A DNA stretch of 64,000 nt from Lactarius indigo (GCA_025766275.1 JAFKAC010000010.1:620001-684000), one strand, 5' to 3'. Positions 18,753 to 31,570 are shown, numbered from the stretch's first letter. Notes: generated from the sequence alone by a model not told the origin. A program made the numbers and translations.

Positions 18753-21700
18753 ACCCATCGGCCTGGGTGAGGGCTTTAAATTGTAATTCTGTAATCATGA
18801 CACGCTTTCGTTCTCTTCAAATTCCAGTCTTGATTCGCACGAATTACCGAATGGCTGACATCAGAGCATTGGTTGACTCGGGAGCAACCGACAATTTTAT
18901 ACACCCGAACTTCATTAAAAAGCTAGGCATCGGGCTCCAACTCCTGCCACAACCACGAAAGATTTGGAATATAGACAACACGGAAAACAAAGCTGGGTCT
19001 ATCACCCACTTCACCGATCTAGATGTATACGCTAAAGGATACCACAGAACCATGCGCTTCCTCATAACCAATCTCGGAGGCGAAGACATCGTTCTAGGGT
19101 ATCCTTGGTTGGCAACCTACAAGCCAACCATCAATTGGAGAGATGCAGTAATACATGAAGAAGTCATGCCGGTCGTGATCAGTACACAGGATAGTCCAAG
19201 TCGTCATACCATCATTGCAGCTGCGCTCACTGACGACGAAAAGGACGCAATTGTCCTTGATATGGACGAAGAAGACACGTATTTGCGGGCAACTACGTCT
19301 ACGGAGTTAGCCATCCATGCCAAGGAGGGAAACAATCCCGTGGAATTGCCGGCAGAGTACAAAGCCTTTGAAAGGCTTTTTAATGAAGAAGCATCCCAAC
19401 GATTCCCTCCAGCTAGACCTTGGGACCACGCCATAGACTTCAAGCCAGGCGCGCCCTCTGCCATCGACTGCAAGATATACCTGCTAACGCAGGAAGAAGA
19501 AGGGAAGCTTAAGGAGTTCCTAGACGAGAAACTCCAACAGGGTTATCTGCGACCCTCCATCTCCCCATACGCGTCATCATTCTTCTTCGTTAAAAAGAAA
19601 GATGGAAAGCTACGCCCGGTACAGGATTACCGGGTTATCAACTCACATACCGTCCGCAACCAATACCCACTTCCTCTCATTCAAGACCTTATCTACGACC
19701 TCAGTAATGCCCACATCTACACAAAGCTCGACATTCGATGGGGGTATAATAACGTTCGTATATGAGACGGCAATCAGGAGAAGGCGGCCTTCAAAACCAA
19801 ATTCGGTCTTTTCGAACCAACCGTCATGTTCTTCGGCCTCACTAATTCGCCAGCCACCTTCCAAACGATGATGAATCACATTTACCGTGACACCATTGCC
19901 AAACACGAATTGCAGGGCACCGTCATCCGCGTTTACATGGACGACATCGGGATCGCCATGCGGGAGGGTTCTACCCTGGCCGACCATATCGCTGCTGTAA
20001 CTGACGTCCTCTGCGTCGCCCAAGAACACGACCTCTACTTCAAGCTCGAGAAATGCCTCTTCCACCAACCGCGGATGGATTACCTGGGGGTAATCCTTGA
20101 GAGGGGGGTGACACGCATGGATCCGGTAAAAGTTCGCGGCATCAAGGACTGGCCAACGCCAACCAAAGTCAGGGACGTACGTTCTTTCTTAGGCTTCTGC
20201 AACTTTTACCGCCTATTCATCCGCGGTTTCGCAACCCACGCACGACCACTGAACCGACTGACGAGAAAGGACACGGAGTGGAGATGGACAGAAGACGAAG
20301 ACCGTGCATTCAGAACCCTCAAACGCCTCATTACCGAGGAACCGGTACTGGCACATCCTAACCTGCAAGATCAATTCGAATTAGAGGTCGATGCGTCGGG
20401 ATTCGCAGTAGGTGCTGTACTTCTACAAAAGAAAAATGACGGTCGCAAGCACCCAATAGGATATTACTCGGCTACGCTGAACGAGGCGGAACGAAACTAC
20501 GACATCTACGATCTAGAGCTCCTAGCCATCGTCAAGGCCCTTAGACATTGGAGGCCCCTACTCGCGGGGTCCCCACACAAAATTAAGATATTCTCAGACC
20601 ACCTCAACCTCCAGTACTGGAAGACTCCACAGAAGATCAGCCGACGAGTCGCTCAAGAAGTACTGGAGCTAATGGAATACGATTTCGAGATTCACCACGT
20701 CAAAGGGAAACACAATGGCAGAGCAGATGCCTTGTCCAGACGGCTGGACTATGACCAAGGAGAAGGGGACAACCAAGGTGTGGTGGTCCTACCTCCCGAA
20801 GTGTTCGTGCGGGCTGCTAACGTTGCCCGCACCCTGGAAATACACCCGTTGCTGCAAACGCCAAGACGACGGCAAGACCCAAAAATCGTCCAGGCGTGGG
20901 TTGACACCCACCAGCTAAAGGAAATAGACGGGGAGTGGTATAAGGATGGACGACTGGTGGTTACCGGACCCCTGACCACATATAGGGCAATCATACACGA
21001 TCACCATGACCTCCCTGTTCATGGACACCCGGGTATCAGCAGAACCCAACGACTCGTGGAGAGGCATTACTGGTGGCCGAGGATCCGTCGGGACATGTAC
21101 GAATACGTCACAGGATGCGCCGATTGCCAACGAAACAAGGTCAACACAAGACCAACGCACGCGCCGTTGTACCCCATCACGGCAATAACGGACGCCCCCC
21201 CTTTCCACACCATTGCATTGGACTTTATTACTAAACTACCGAAATCACAATCCTATGACAGTATTCTCACCATCACAGATCACAACTGTAGCAAGGCATC
21301 AATATTCATCCTGTGCAATGAAGAAATCACGGCGGAGGAAACAGCCACCCTGTACGTCCTTCACGTGTTCAAACGGTTCGGACTACCGTGCAAAATCATC
21401 AGTGACCGCGACCCCCGATTCACATCAAAATTCACCCAAGAAGTCTGTCGAATCTTGGGTATCAAGCAGAACGTCTCCACGGCGTATCATCCCCGAACAG
21501 ATGGGCAATCGGAACGGACAAACCAATGGCTGGAACAGTACCTGCGGTTTTGGGCCAACGAGCATCAAGATAACTGGGCGGCGTACCTTCCGATAGCAGA
21601 ATTCGCTCACAACAATTGGCCCCACGAACACACGAAGCAATCCCCCTTTATGCTGCTTATGGGCTACGATCCGACCGCAGATTGGGCAGATAAGCCATCT

Positions 21701-23467
21701 CCCATTCCCCGCGTCATCACCAGACTCACACAGCTCAAAGAAGCGCGACAGTTAGCCCAGACCCTGATCAAGAAGGCCCAAGACAGCTGGGTGAAACATT
21801 GAAGCACACCCAAGTATCAAATAGGCGACCAGGTATGGTTAGAGGGAAAACATCTTCGGACCAATCAGCCCACGGCGAAACTTGCGGCGCGACGCCACGG
21901 CCCTTTTAAAGTGATCCAGGTGATGTCCCCATACAACTATCGCCTCGAACTTCCCACGCAGTGGAGTATCCACCCGGTATTTCACATAGACCTTCTCACG
22001 CCATACAAAAGTACAACTATACATGGTGAAAACTTCCCCCGACCGCCACCGGATCTTGTGGAAGGGGAGGAAGAATACGAAGTCGAGGCCGTTCTAGACG
22101 CACGGCATTTTGGCCGCCGCAAGAAGCTCCAGTATCTCATCAAATGGAAAGGATACCCTGACTCGGAGAATCAGTGGGTCGATAAGGACGATGTGTTCGC
22201 CCCGGAAGCAATAGAGGCGTACTTGGCAGGCCGAACAGCCACAAGACACCTTAAAAGCCAGCCAGATGAGAGCAGGGGAGAGCATCACTCCTACCTTCGA
22301 TCCTCCTCTACTTTCATGCCCACTTCTCCCCTCAGACATGTCACCACGGCGATCCTCCTCGACCAAGTCGCACAAGACGCCGCCGCCATCCTCCAAGACG
22401 ACGAAGAAACCGTGGTTCCAGCGGTCCAGCTCACTCCGTACACACCTGCAAACGTGCGAACAGGGCATATCACCGCTCAAGAATGGGCTGGCATCTTACA
22501 GAGGTTCCCAGACCCCACGCACCAGCCCAGCGACGAGCAGCCTGCCATCCCTCACGTCTTCCGAGATGACAGCGGGGCACGCGAACCCATTGCGATCATC
22601 CCCCCAGATGACGCTCTTATCAGTATTAGGGGAGTTTTCCCGACCGATCGATCTAACGAAGGACCGAGCGGAGGTGGAGGTGGAGGAAGCCTGGTGGAGG
22701 ACGGCTCAGGACTGGGCCAGAGAACAGTTGAGGTTAGCGCAGGAGAGATTGAGCGAGTTGCAGCAGCGCAGGCAGCGATGCCTGACCAAGCTGACCATGA
22801 CGACGGAGATTACTACCTGGTCAGCCACCCCCTCCTTCGAACGAACCGCGACACTGCTGATCCCGGAATCACCCCATGGCTCCTGCACACCGACGGAACC
22901 CCCATGTCTCGAGGACGTGTGCGACTGCCCGGCATCGCACTACACACCCCCATTACGCAAGACGACGACCCGGCGCAGGTCCTCGCGCCTGAAGGGTTCC
23001 GGGCGAATCGGCAGCCCCATTACATTCATTTCCCCATCACCAGGCCGGACGGAGTAGAGCTACAGGCGAGTCACATACAAATCGTTGGAGGTGCAAACCC
23101 TTTTGTCCTGGGCATAATCCCAGGGTCCCCCTATCTTTACGGCAAACCACTCTACGCCACCCCACAACTCTCGGCTGCGAACCGCGCCTTCATTGCCCAC
23201 GAGGATCTCATCATCCTCGCCGCCGACAAGCTCACCGACCGCGCACTCAACCGCATAGGGGACGAGTCCCTGGTTGCGGAGGTAACGCGCTACCGCGCCA
23301 CGGCCCACGAAGAATCACGTCTGCAGGCGCGCATTCGCCAGCTTCATGGGATGGTTCTCGTCGCCTGCGAAGACAAGATGGACTGCGTGTACCGCTTGGA
23401 GCGTGCGGACATATTCCGACGCATCGAGGACGAGCAGCGCGAGTGGATAGCTCGTGACTTCCAGTGA
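18741..23467 (+). pseudogene. Gypsy Pol of element C with two TGA stops
   Basis: Three same-frame blocks (to 19765, to 21802, to 23467) form one Pol. Protease DSGAT is at 18875; reverse transcriptase YMDD is at 19934-19945. RNase H, an HHCC/DDE integrase (about 20980-21650), a GPY/F region, a chromodomain (about 22120-22230, LQYLIKWKGYPDSENQW) and a C-terminal extension with the post-chromodomain module (about 22990-23170) and coiled coil follow. TGA at 19763-19765 replaces an Arg in the motif WGYNNVRIRDG; TGA at 21800-21802 lies after WVKH in the integrase C-terminus. Nothing else is damaged, so the copy may be mobilised in trans. Confidence 0.92.
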
Positions 23468-23485
23468 GTCTGGGGCCTCACGCTA

Positions 23486-23498
23486 GAAAAGGGGGTGA
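23486..23498 (+). promoter_or_regulatory. Polypurine tract of element C
   Basis: GAAAAGGGGGTGA directly before the 3' LTR; the same tract as element B. Confidence 0.82.
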
Positions 23499-23969
23499 TG
23501 TCACGTTTCATGTATTGGACCCTTACTGTACCGGTTGTGGCTACGGCGGTAAGGTAGATTAGTCACGGACTCGGGGTTTACGAAGGAGTTAGGTGTTTGG
23601 AGATGACTCGATCCTAGTACAGGTAGTAGTAGTATTAGGATAGAGGTACTTACGCGATACGTTGGACACTACATTACGGTGACTCATAGCAGCGCTTGAA
23701 AGCCTGCTTTTCTTGTATTTAAGGGTAGCTGTGAAGACCAAGACACGCCATCTTGGTCTTCTTCAATCGTCACTTCTTGTCTTGTCTTGTCTTGTCTTGT
23801 CTTGTCTTCTCTTTCTCCCACTAAGTTTCGGTCGAATCCAGACATCGACGCCTCAAGTGCCTTCGAGCATCTAACATTGCCTTCGTGCCATACGCCTTCG
23901 GCGTGATTAGCTAAGTTAATAGTCGCCTCTATCAAGCTCAAGTCGAGCTAACGCTGTGACGGCGTTACA
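23499..23969 (+). repeat. Element C 3' LTR
   Basis: 471 bp, differing from the 5' LTR at three positions that I can find, all transitions (CG/CA type in at least two). Confidence 0.93.
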
Positions 23970-23974
23970 TGGGG

Positions 23975-24236
23975 ACTCTTGGTCTTCTGAGTCAACTACT
24001 TATACAGATACACACGGGCTTTAAAGCGCCGCTAGAATAGTAAGTAACCAATAGCGTAACTAGCTCGAACCCTAGTACCGCTATCCTAGAAATGAGTCAT
24101 ACATGAGTCACAATCACATGCGAACTACTATGCTGACTGATACAATGTAAGAGTCCATGACTAATAGTGATACTGGACCGTAGTCATAACCGGTCTTGAG
24201 TCGTGTGTGATGAGTCATTAAGTCTGTACCGTAACA
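23975..24236 (-). repeat. Element B 5' LTR, outer part
   Basis: Completes the LTR begun at 16029-16274, ending GTACCGTAACA next to the duplication CTGTT. Confidence 0.92.
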
Positions 24237-24241
24237 CTGTT

Positions 24242-24326
24242 CACCTCTGCTTCTAGCCCACCCACATATCTCACCACAGTCTACTCTTGTCACTGTGAGT
24301 ATGTTATCTATGTGTGCTGTTCATCA
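24242..24326 (+). mobile_element. Solo LTR, family A, copy A2, right part
   Basis: The last 85 bp of the LTR begun at 1868, ending GCTGTTCATCA and followed by the duplication AGTAT (24327-24331). Confidence 0.92.
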
Positions 24327-24331
24327 AGTAT

Positions 24332-25379
24332 CTCACTGCATGAGTCACCACACCAGCAGTACCCTGGGCCACAGTACCCACAGTATCCACTGATGCCCCC
24401 AATGCCCCCAATGTTGCCATATTTACTGATGCCACATGGCTATGGTTAGCACTTCCAAGGGTGGCCAATGTATGCACCCTACACACCAGCCCAATTGCCA
24501 GCACCAGCACCAACCACAGCACCCCCATGGGTGGATACTAGTGCAGCAGCCAATATGCCAACACACCAGAATACCATGGCTCTTGAAGGTACTCCAACCT
24601 GTGCACCAAAAAAGTACCTGAATGCACAACGTCAGCCAGGAGGTAAGTTATTTAGAGTCATGTGATACAAATTATTACTCACCTGATCTCCACTTGAAGT
24701 TTGGGAGTTCGACATGAACATAATCTTGAGTGCTGTACAGGATGCTGCAAAAAGAACATTCACAGGTCATACCTCAATGCTCTGGAAGGAGTTTGAAGAT
24801 GAAGTCTTGCTGGGATTTGGTGACAACACACCCAAGCCCATCAAACTTGTGTACAAAGTATCTGGGGATACTGGGAGGTGGTCACTCCTGAATAACAGCA
24901 TCAATTGGGACTCTGCTATTACCTGTGTATACAACAAGATCAAGACAGTATGCAAGTGTGCTGTGTGTCTAGAGGTCAAAAATGTGGTAAGTTTTTATGA
25001 TGCACTTACAAATGACTTACTAATTCAGGATTTACAAAGGTAAAGCCACCCTTGAAGGCACCCAAGGAGAAGTGGAAGTGTCAAGATGATGTTCCCCCAC
25101 CTGTAGACATTACATTCGATGCCTGAGATCCACACATTCAAACAGCTCAAGAAAGCACTGAGATGTAAGGCCCACAGGGCCACTGTTTTGTTGATTGCAC
25201 TGGTGGATGTGACAACCATCAACACCTTACCCATGGACACATGACTCTATGGGCAAAAGCAATGGTGAGTAGCTATTTTGTGAAAAAGTTTACATGGTAC
25301 TCACAAAGTGTAGACAATTGATGAGGCAATGATTTACTGTCCTCCCAACAACCTCATGTTTGACCATGCACCACCCAAG
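24332..25379 (+). pseudogene. Gene P, downstream fragment
   Basis: It continues the Pro/Gln/Tyr-rich exon from 1862 (one TAG at about 24447). Then come a donor GTAAGT and an intron at 24643-24699, and an exon (24700-24986) with a compact domain containing LVYKVSGDTGRWSLLNNSIN and CKCAVCLEVKN. A 53-bp intron (24987-25039) is followed by an exon encoding PPLKAPKEKWKCQDDVPPP, frameshifted pieces, and HLTHGHMTLWAKAM before a GTGAGT donor at about 25272. A last exon contains IYCPPNNLMFDHAPPK and is cut by an LTR at 25380. The ordered introns of about 50-57 bp show a real former gene. It could be a captured gene or an accessory gene of an unrecognised element. The LVYKVSG segment looks ubiquitin-fold or PB1-like, which is a weak inference. 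Confidence 0.6.
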
Positions 25380-25683
25380 TGATGAACAGCACACATAGAG
25401 ATGATACTCACAGTGACAAGGGAGACTGTGGTGAGATATCAAGGGTGGCTGGAAGCAGCAACAGGGAAGTCAAGCAGTGTAAAGCAAGATGGTAATCTGG
25501 CACACAGAGCAGTGAGGAACTGATGTGGACCAGGAGTGTACAAGCCTACTACTTATACTATACAGGAGAGTGACACTAGTACAAGAGAAGTAACATAGGG
25601 TCACAGAATACAAGAGATGTTGTTCTACATGTGGGACAAACAAGTGTGCTAATGGAGAACAAGGGATGGAGAACAAAGAGAGT
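25380..25683 (-). mobile_element. Family A LTR, copy A3, part 1 (chimeric)
   Basis: Starts with the reverse complement of the LTR end (TGATGAACAGC) and is split by element D1. The rest is at 35516-35773. The outer flanks CCAAG and CTTGC do not match, unlike the other family A copies except A7. The left flank is gene P and the right flank is element I, so this is probably a product of recombination between two LTR copies. Short form without the intron-like segment. Confidence 0.85.
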
Positions 25684-26081
25684 TGTCACATTCCTGTGAC
25701 ATCATGGTCACACCCAACAGGGTTCAGATTCCATTTGCTCTTTCTTTTGTGTAACAGAAGTTCTGCCAGCTCAATAGTTTGATGACTTGTAGTATGCCAC
25801 CTCACTGTATGCCAGCTCATGGTTTGCCAGCTCATGTATCCCAGAAAATAGCTTAGAAAAACCCAGTCTGTAGGAATATAAGTAGAGGCTTATAACACAG
25901 TAGATACTTGTCTACTCTTCGTTGAAATACAGCTCTAGTCTTGCCATCCACTTGCTTGCCCCACAAATTCCCAGCCCTCACAGCTCTAAGTCAAAACCCT
26001 TGTTGGTAGAACTTCCAAACTTCTTCCAAGAAGAAGTTCCACTGAGAAATCCTGAAGTCATGGCCCTGCTGAGCCATAACA
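25684..26081 (+). repeat. Element D1 5' LTR
   Basis: A TATA-like AATATAAGTAG is near 25875. GTCTACTCTT (25910-25919) lies about 33 bp downstream and pairs with the primer site after the LTR. Confidence 0.92.
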
Positions 26082-26082
26082 T

Positions 26083-26092
26083 AAGAGTAGAC
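26083..26092 (+). promoter_or_regulatory. Self-primer binding site, element D1
   Basis: AAGAGTAGAC, exact complement of GTCTACTCTT at 25910-25919. The pair differs completely in sequence from that of elements B and C, yet pairs equally well. Confidence 0.78.
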
Positions 26093-26279
26093 CTACTCTT
26101 GTGACCCTTCCGCAGGACGATTGTGCAGAAGGAATAGAACCTCAGAAAGTAGCCAACAAGACACAATGGACACTCTGGCTAGCACTAGTACACAGACTGC
26201 AACAGAAGATGCCACCCACATCAGCCCATTCTGAGACTACAATGACTCAACCGAGAAATGAGTGGTCATTCAACACCAA

Positions 26280-26810
26280 CGACCGAATCTTCCCAAATTA
26301 GTTGACACAGACATCAAGTGGACTGAATCTCTCAGTTACCACATCATCAATAAAACTAGACCTGCAATCACCGTTGAGTACTTTGAAAACAAGAACAACT
26401 GATACAAAGTATTTGATCAGGAACTCGACTGGTACACATACAACAGTGCTCGCATCGAAAAGCCTGCGGATTGGGGGTTAAAGAAATGCACGCTACCCTC
26501 CTTGACAACTTACAACTGGACAACCTACTTCTTAGCATGATCATTGCCCAAAAGAAAAGGGAAAAGATGTACATGCTAAAGTTCACCTGCAGGACTATCC
26601 TTTCCCCCTACCACTGCTCCCTTAGCTATAATCCCATCACCTATGTCTACTCCCACAACAACTGGGGCACTTGTTGGGACACCACTGACATTATTCACTG
26701 GAGACAGGAACAAAAGTCAGAAATTTCTATACAAATTCCATCAGTTCAGAAGGAACAACAGAGACCATAAGCTGGTGGCCAGCCCCTATCACCAAGTTGG
26801 ACTTGCCCTG
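26280..26810 (+). pseudogene. Element D1 Gag N-terminal remnant
   Basis: Readable pieces such as WYTYNSARIEKPADWGLKK correspond to WYTYTNARVDEPLLWGLKR in D2 Gag. In-frame stops, including a Trp-to-TGA change, interrupt it. It is cut by the solo LTR at 26811. Confidence 0.7.
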
Positions 26811-27427
26811 TGATGAACAGCACACATAGATAGCATACTCACAGAGGGACAAAGTGTTCTGTGGTGAGATAAGCTGGGTGGCTGGAAAGCAGCAACAGGA
26901 GATCTTGCAAGGTAAAGCAGAAGTGTCTGGCACACAACAGTGAGGGAACTGATGTTACAATTGAGAGGAAGAGACATACCTGGCATACAACAGTGAGGGA
27001 ACTGATGTGGACCAGGAGCGTACAAGCACTACTACTTATACTATACAGGAGGGTGACACAACTACAAGGTAGGTAACAGAGTGTCACAGAATACAAGGGA
27101 CGCATTGTTCTACAACAGGACAAAGGAGTGTGTGTAAAGGGAACAAGGCGTGCAAGAACAAGGAAAGTCCAGACAAGGATGATATCATAGTGACATCATA
27201 ATAAAGATAAGAACTAAAGGAGAACAAAGGACTGAGTACAATGAAGTGTCCGGAGTGTTCTACATGATGTCATAGTACATGATGTCATACATGATGCAAT
27301 GATCAGCGCTAGATTGTACAGATCAAATGTAAGTAATCTACAGGTCCAATTAATCTAATCTAAAGCAGTCCATGCTGCAAGTCCGGTCTGTACGAGCCGC
27401 TAAGTGCGCAAGGGTCACTTATCAACA
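26811..27427 (-). mobile_element. Solo LTR, family A, copy A4
   Basis: Minus-oriented, 617 bp, flanked by the duplication CCCTG (26806-26810 and 27428-27432), inserted in D1 gag. Long form: on the minus strand GCCAG is followed by GTATGT, and the segment ends GCCAG before AC. Confidence 0.94.
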
Positions 27428-27432
27428 CCCTG

Positions 27433-28200
27433 GCCTACATCAGAGGACCTGTGGTGGACAATTGGGTCCAAGCACAAGATAAAGAACTGGATGAGAGTAT
27501 AACATGGTGTACGAATCCAATTGCAGAATCTGACGATGTCCTATGGGACAACTTTGTTAGTAACTTCAAATCCACATGGACTGATACACTTAGCCAGAAA
27601 ATGCATACCAAAGCCTGACCACTCTCACACAGAAGGGAGATGTAGTAGATGAATATATAGCCAAGTTTGAGCAGCTCACCCTCGCTGCCAACTGGGATTG
27701 AAATCAACGTGGTACTATTGAGTTCTTCCACCGTGGATTATGCCAAGGCCTCCTCCTCACATGTATGCAACGCCCTAAAATGCCAGCTACAATGGACAAG
27801 TGGCAGGCGGCAGCATGGGAGGAAAATTAGCAGTTCAAAGCCATTAGCAACACCATTGCATCATTAGGAGGGAAAAACACCCACCCAACCAGACCAACAT
27901 TGACCACTAAACCCCTGAAGATGCAGCATCAAGTCATTCCAATGGATGTTGATGCCATAGACACCAAACCACAAACACGACCAAAGACACAGGAAGAAAT
28001 CGACAGATCAAACCGATGTCAACAAGAAGGACTGTGCTTCCGATGGCTTCCGATGTCTACAACATGGACACTTATTAAAAGATTGTCCACAACCACCTAA
28101 GAAACAAAGTCCCTGGAAACAATCAGAAAACAATCAACAAAACACGAAGCATCCAACAAACCCCTCCAACCCTGGAAACACTAAAAGCAGGGACCCTAAA
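27433..28200 (+). pseudogene. Element D1 Gag capsid and knuckle remnant
   Basis: The frame gives WVQAQDKELDESI and TWTDTLSQK, matching the D2 capsid segments. Frameshifts follow around 27600-27900. The region before 28080 corresponds to the knuckle CFRCKKTGHLSRDC of D2 but is destroyed by a small duplication (CTTCCGATGG twice near 28037-28050). Confidence 0.7.
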
Positions 28201-30090
28201 TTTGACACCGGAGCAACAGTTTCAATTTATTACCAATCTATTAATGGATGCCGCTTTAGAAGCAGAGGATGACACTGGGGAAAAGGGGATGGACATCAAC
28301 AACCTCGACAGCAAAGCAGACAACACACTCATGGTACAAATCCCCTATGATGACACCTTTGTTACCACACTAGTCAATTCTGGAGCCTTGGAAAACTTCA
28401 TTGATCAAGAACTAGCATGGATCTTGAACTTACCAACGTATGCCATTGAACCCCAAGAGGTGTTCAATGCTGATGGATCCCGAAACACTGCAAAAATGAT
28501 CACAACAGCCTGTCGACTCAAGATGGTTGTTGAAGACCAACAAGAAACCCTCACCTATCTTGTCACAGCGTTAGGCAAACCACGAGCAATCCTGGGATAC
28601 AATTGGCTAGCTCACCATTCCCTGGAAGTTGACTGGAAGAGGAGGAAACTAATTGGGAACCATCATCGACTGGAACAGCCGCAAAAACCCAAGTTACAAG
28701 TCAACAAGGTAGTTGAAGGGATACCCGAGTATTACCAAGACTTTGCTACAGTTTTCTCTGAAGAAGCCACACAAAGATTCCCACCAGAAAGACCTAACGA
28801 TCACACAATCAAACTGGTCGACAACGCACCGGCCTCGCTACCCTGCAAAATATACCCATTGAACACAAATGAACTCATGGAGCTCAACAAATTCCTAAAA
28901 GAACATCTCCAGAAGAAATATATTTGAGAATCAAAGTCACCATATGCCTCGCCATTCTTTTTCTTAAAGAAAAAGGATGGTAAACTAAGACCAGTCCAAG
29001 ACTATAAGCAACTTAACCAGATAATGATCTGGGATGAATATCCCATACCCCTTATTTCAAATCTGCTCAATCGATTAGCAGATAAATCTGTGTTTACCAA
29101 GTTTGACATTTGATGGGGCTACAACAACATACGTATCAAAGATGGTGACCAGTGGAAGGCCACCTTCAAGACGCTGCAAGGACTCTTTGAACCTATGGTA
29201 ATGTATTTCGGACTCACCAATTCCCTGGCCACTTTTGTACGTGTGATGAATCGCATCTTCTGACACTTACTTGATCAACACCCATTGGAACTGTTCATCT
29301 ACATGGATGACATATTGATCGTGACAACCCAAGATATTCCACACCACCGACACATCGTCTGAAAAGTTCTTCAAACCTTACTTGCCAAAAGTTATTTTCT
29401 AAGACCCTCCAAATGTGAATTTGAATGCTCGGAAACCGAGTACCTGGGTCTTATGATTGGGGGAGGTAAGTTGCAGATGGCCCAAGACAAAGTAGACAGG
29501 CTGGCAACATGGCCTACCAGTCTATCTACCCAGCACTAAGTCTGCAGTATCCTGGGAGTCCTAGGATATCAACGTCCCTTCATCCCCAGGTTCGCACACA
29601 TAGCTCGACCACTGAAAGAACTACTTCAAAAAGACATTCCATTCCAATAGACTGCTCAATGTACTAATGCCCTAAAACAACTAATCGCAATTGCCACCTC
29701 ATGACCCATGCTAGCACAACCAGATTTAGCCAAACCTTTTATCCTCCAGGTTGACGCCTCCGAATTTGCCACAGGAGCCATTCTGGCTCAGCCTGATACA
29801 TGACAGTTGTTGGTTACTATTCACAATTGTTCTCTTCCGCAGAACGAAACTATGATGTATACGACCGTGAACTCCTTGGACTTGTCTGCAGCTTGGAACA
29901 CTGGCACCACTTACTAGTAGCCGCACACCGTCCGGTCCTCATCTTAACAGACCATGCAAACCTCCTACACTACCAACATCCCCAGTGAATCACACGACGA
30001 GTTGCACAATTGGTCAACACACTGGCTGACTACAATTTACAATTGAAACATGTACCAGGTGCTTCCCTCCACGCCAATGTGCTTTCATGA
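28201..30090 (+). pseudogene. Element D1 protease, reverse transcriptase and RNase H remnant
   Basis: One open block (to 28927) contains the protease site as LVNSGALENFID, in which the catalytic Asp is Asn. The frame then stops at 28925 (TGA for the Arg of YIRESKSPYAS), again at about 29113 (DIRWGYNN read as DI-stop-WGYNN) and several times more. Reverse transcriptase keeps YMDD near 29300, and RNase H is recognisable to LHANVLS at about 30085. It is cut by solo LTR J. Confidence 0.85.
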
Positions 30091-30899
30091 TGTTATGGTT
30101 TCACCCTCACGTCCTTGGCAAACAGCAATATGAAGGATGCAACCACATGAAGAAGAGAAGGATGACGAAGAAAAGGCTGAGATAAGCCATAAGCCAAGAG
30201 CTAAGTGCCCTGGCCTGCGATATCATTGGACCTTCTGCGATGACACGCAGAACTGTAGGTTCCACCGACCCAGATAAGCAAGACCCTGATCACCTGTCAC
30301 ATGACCCCGGCATGTGACCTGGCTAGAATGCACTGGAAGAGTCCAGATGAGCTTGTGCCTGGCTGACTGATGTTTGGTACCTGATGACTGATACTGGCTG
30401 CAGATTACTCATAGACGATTACACTGTTATGATAAGGATGACTGATGCTCTGTTCTGATTGGTTGACCGACTGTATGCTGACTGATACTCACACATTCCT
30501 GATGACACTCATTACTGTACGATTACTCACCCTAGGATCGTTGTATTAGGGTTTCTGTGTTTGAACCTTAGAGCTGAGGAGTATAAGTAGGGTAGCTTGT
30601 ATCCCCGACTCCTTAGCTTGAGATCTTGGTGAATTGTACTGGCTGCTCGCCATCTTCCCTCTATCTTTTGAGCTGGGCTGTTTGCCACCTCATTGGCTGT
30701 CTGCCATCCCCCCTTTCCTCTCTTATCTGCCATTTTTTGCCTCTCAGTGCTCTTGCCTGATAGAGTGCTGCTGGTACCTTTGTCGACTAGGGGATGCCTT
30801 GGCTGTATTTGCCCTTCCCCGTAAGTTGGCTGACAATTTGGGGCACGGTGTTCCCACAGAACTGTCCAAGTCGGACACTACACCTGTACAAGTGTAACA
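30091..30899 (+). mobile_element. Solo LTR, family J
   Basis: 809 bp, TGTTATGGTTTCACC...AGTGTAACA, flanked by the duplication CATGA (30086-30090 and 30900-30904). A TATA-like GTATAAGTAGGG occurs near 30580. No full-length relative is present in the window. Orientation is inferred from the TATA position. Confidence 0.88.
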
Positions 30900-30904
30900 C
30901 ATGA

Positions 30905-31570
30905 CACCCCAACCTACACCCTGGAGGTATTGATAATGAAAATGTGGTTGTCCTACCACCCCACCTGTTTATACATACCATGCAGCTTTCCAACCTTGAG
31001 GAGCGCTGCCTCGCCACCCAATGGACACAACTGCCATATCTGACACAACTGATGACTGACAGCAAAATCCACAAAATGGATGGGATGTTCTATCATGCTG
31101 ACACCCTTGTCATTGTGGAAAACGATGCCCTTAAGAAGGGGGTGATCTGATTATTTCACAATTCCATTACAGCGGGACACCCCAGACAAAAAAAAACCCT
31201 AGTGGCCATAACCAACCACTATTGGTGGCCAAAAATGAACCAAGACATCATCCAATATGTGCAGGGATGTGACACGTGCCAAAGCACCAAGAACCAACCA
31301 TCAAGACCCAAACCCCTGTTACAACCAATCTTCAGCGAAACAATGGCACTACCATTCACAACAATCACCCTCGATTTTGTCACTAAGCTGCCAAGATCAC
31401 AAAAATACGATGCAATCCTTACCATCACAGACCAAGTGTGCTCCAAAGCAAGCATATTCATCCCATGCATAGAAAACATCAATGCACAAGGAGTTGCCGC
31501 CAAATACCTCCACTACGTCCTTCCCCACTATGGGCTACCACAAAAAGTAATCTCAGACAGAGACCCCTGG
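30905..31570 (+). pseudogene. Element D1 integrase, N-terminal remnant
   Basis: Encodes HYWWPKMNQDIIQYVQGCDTC and a recognisable core (ITLDFVTKLP, DQVCSKASIFIPC, VISDRDPW) before it is cut by the LTR at 31571. One TGA lies at about 31148. Confidence 0.85.

Larger units (their letters stand above)
16275..23969 (+). mobile_element. Ty3/gypsy chromodomain element C
   Basis: A plus-strand 7695-bp element with 471-bp LTRs (16275-16745 and 23499-23969) starting TGTCACGTTTC and ending GTTACA. It is flanked by the duplication TGGGG (16270-16274 and 23970-23974) and inserted in the 5' LTR of element B. The LTRs differ at three sites by my count, so it is young. Gag is intact; Pol has two in-frame TGA codons. 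Confidence 0.95.
2392..24236 (-). mobile_element. Ty3/gypsy chromodomain element B (full length, nested)
   Basis: The element is minus-oriented and bounded by TGTTAC...GTAACA LTRs of 508 bp each, flanked by the duplication CTGTT (2387-2391 and 24237-24241). Its left (3') LTR is split by a copia element and its right (5') LTR by gypsy C. The internal region (9240-16028) encodes Gag, then Pol in the -1 frame. It has a Tf1-type self-primer site and a purine tract AAAAGGGGGTGA. Pol carries two in-frame TGA codons, so this copy is not autonomous. The LTRs differ at roughly a dozen positions by eye, making B older than C and the copia element inside it, as the nesting requires. Confidence 0.93.

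Noticed and set aside
22266..23057. 263-codon frame overlapping element C Pol
   Set aside because: A +1 shadow of the real Pol frame; the Pol frame matches elements B and B2, this one does not.
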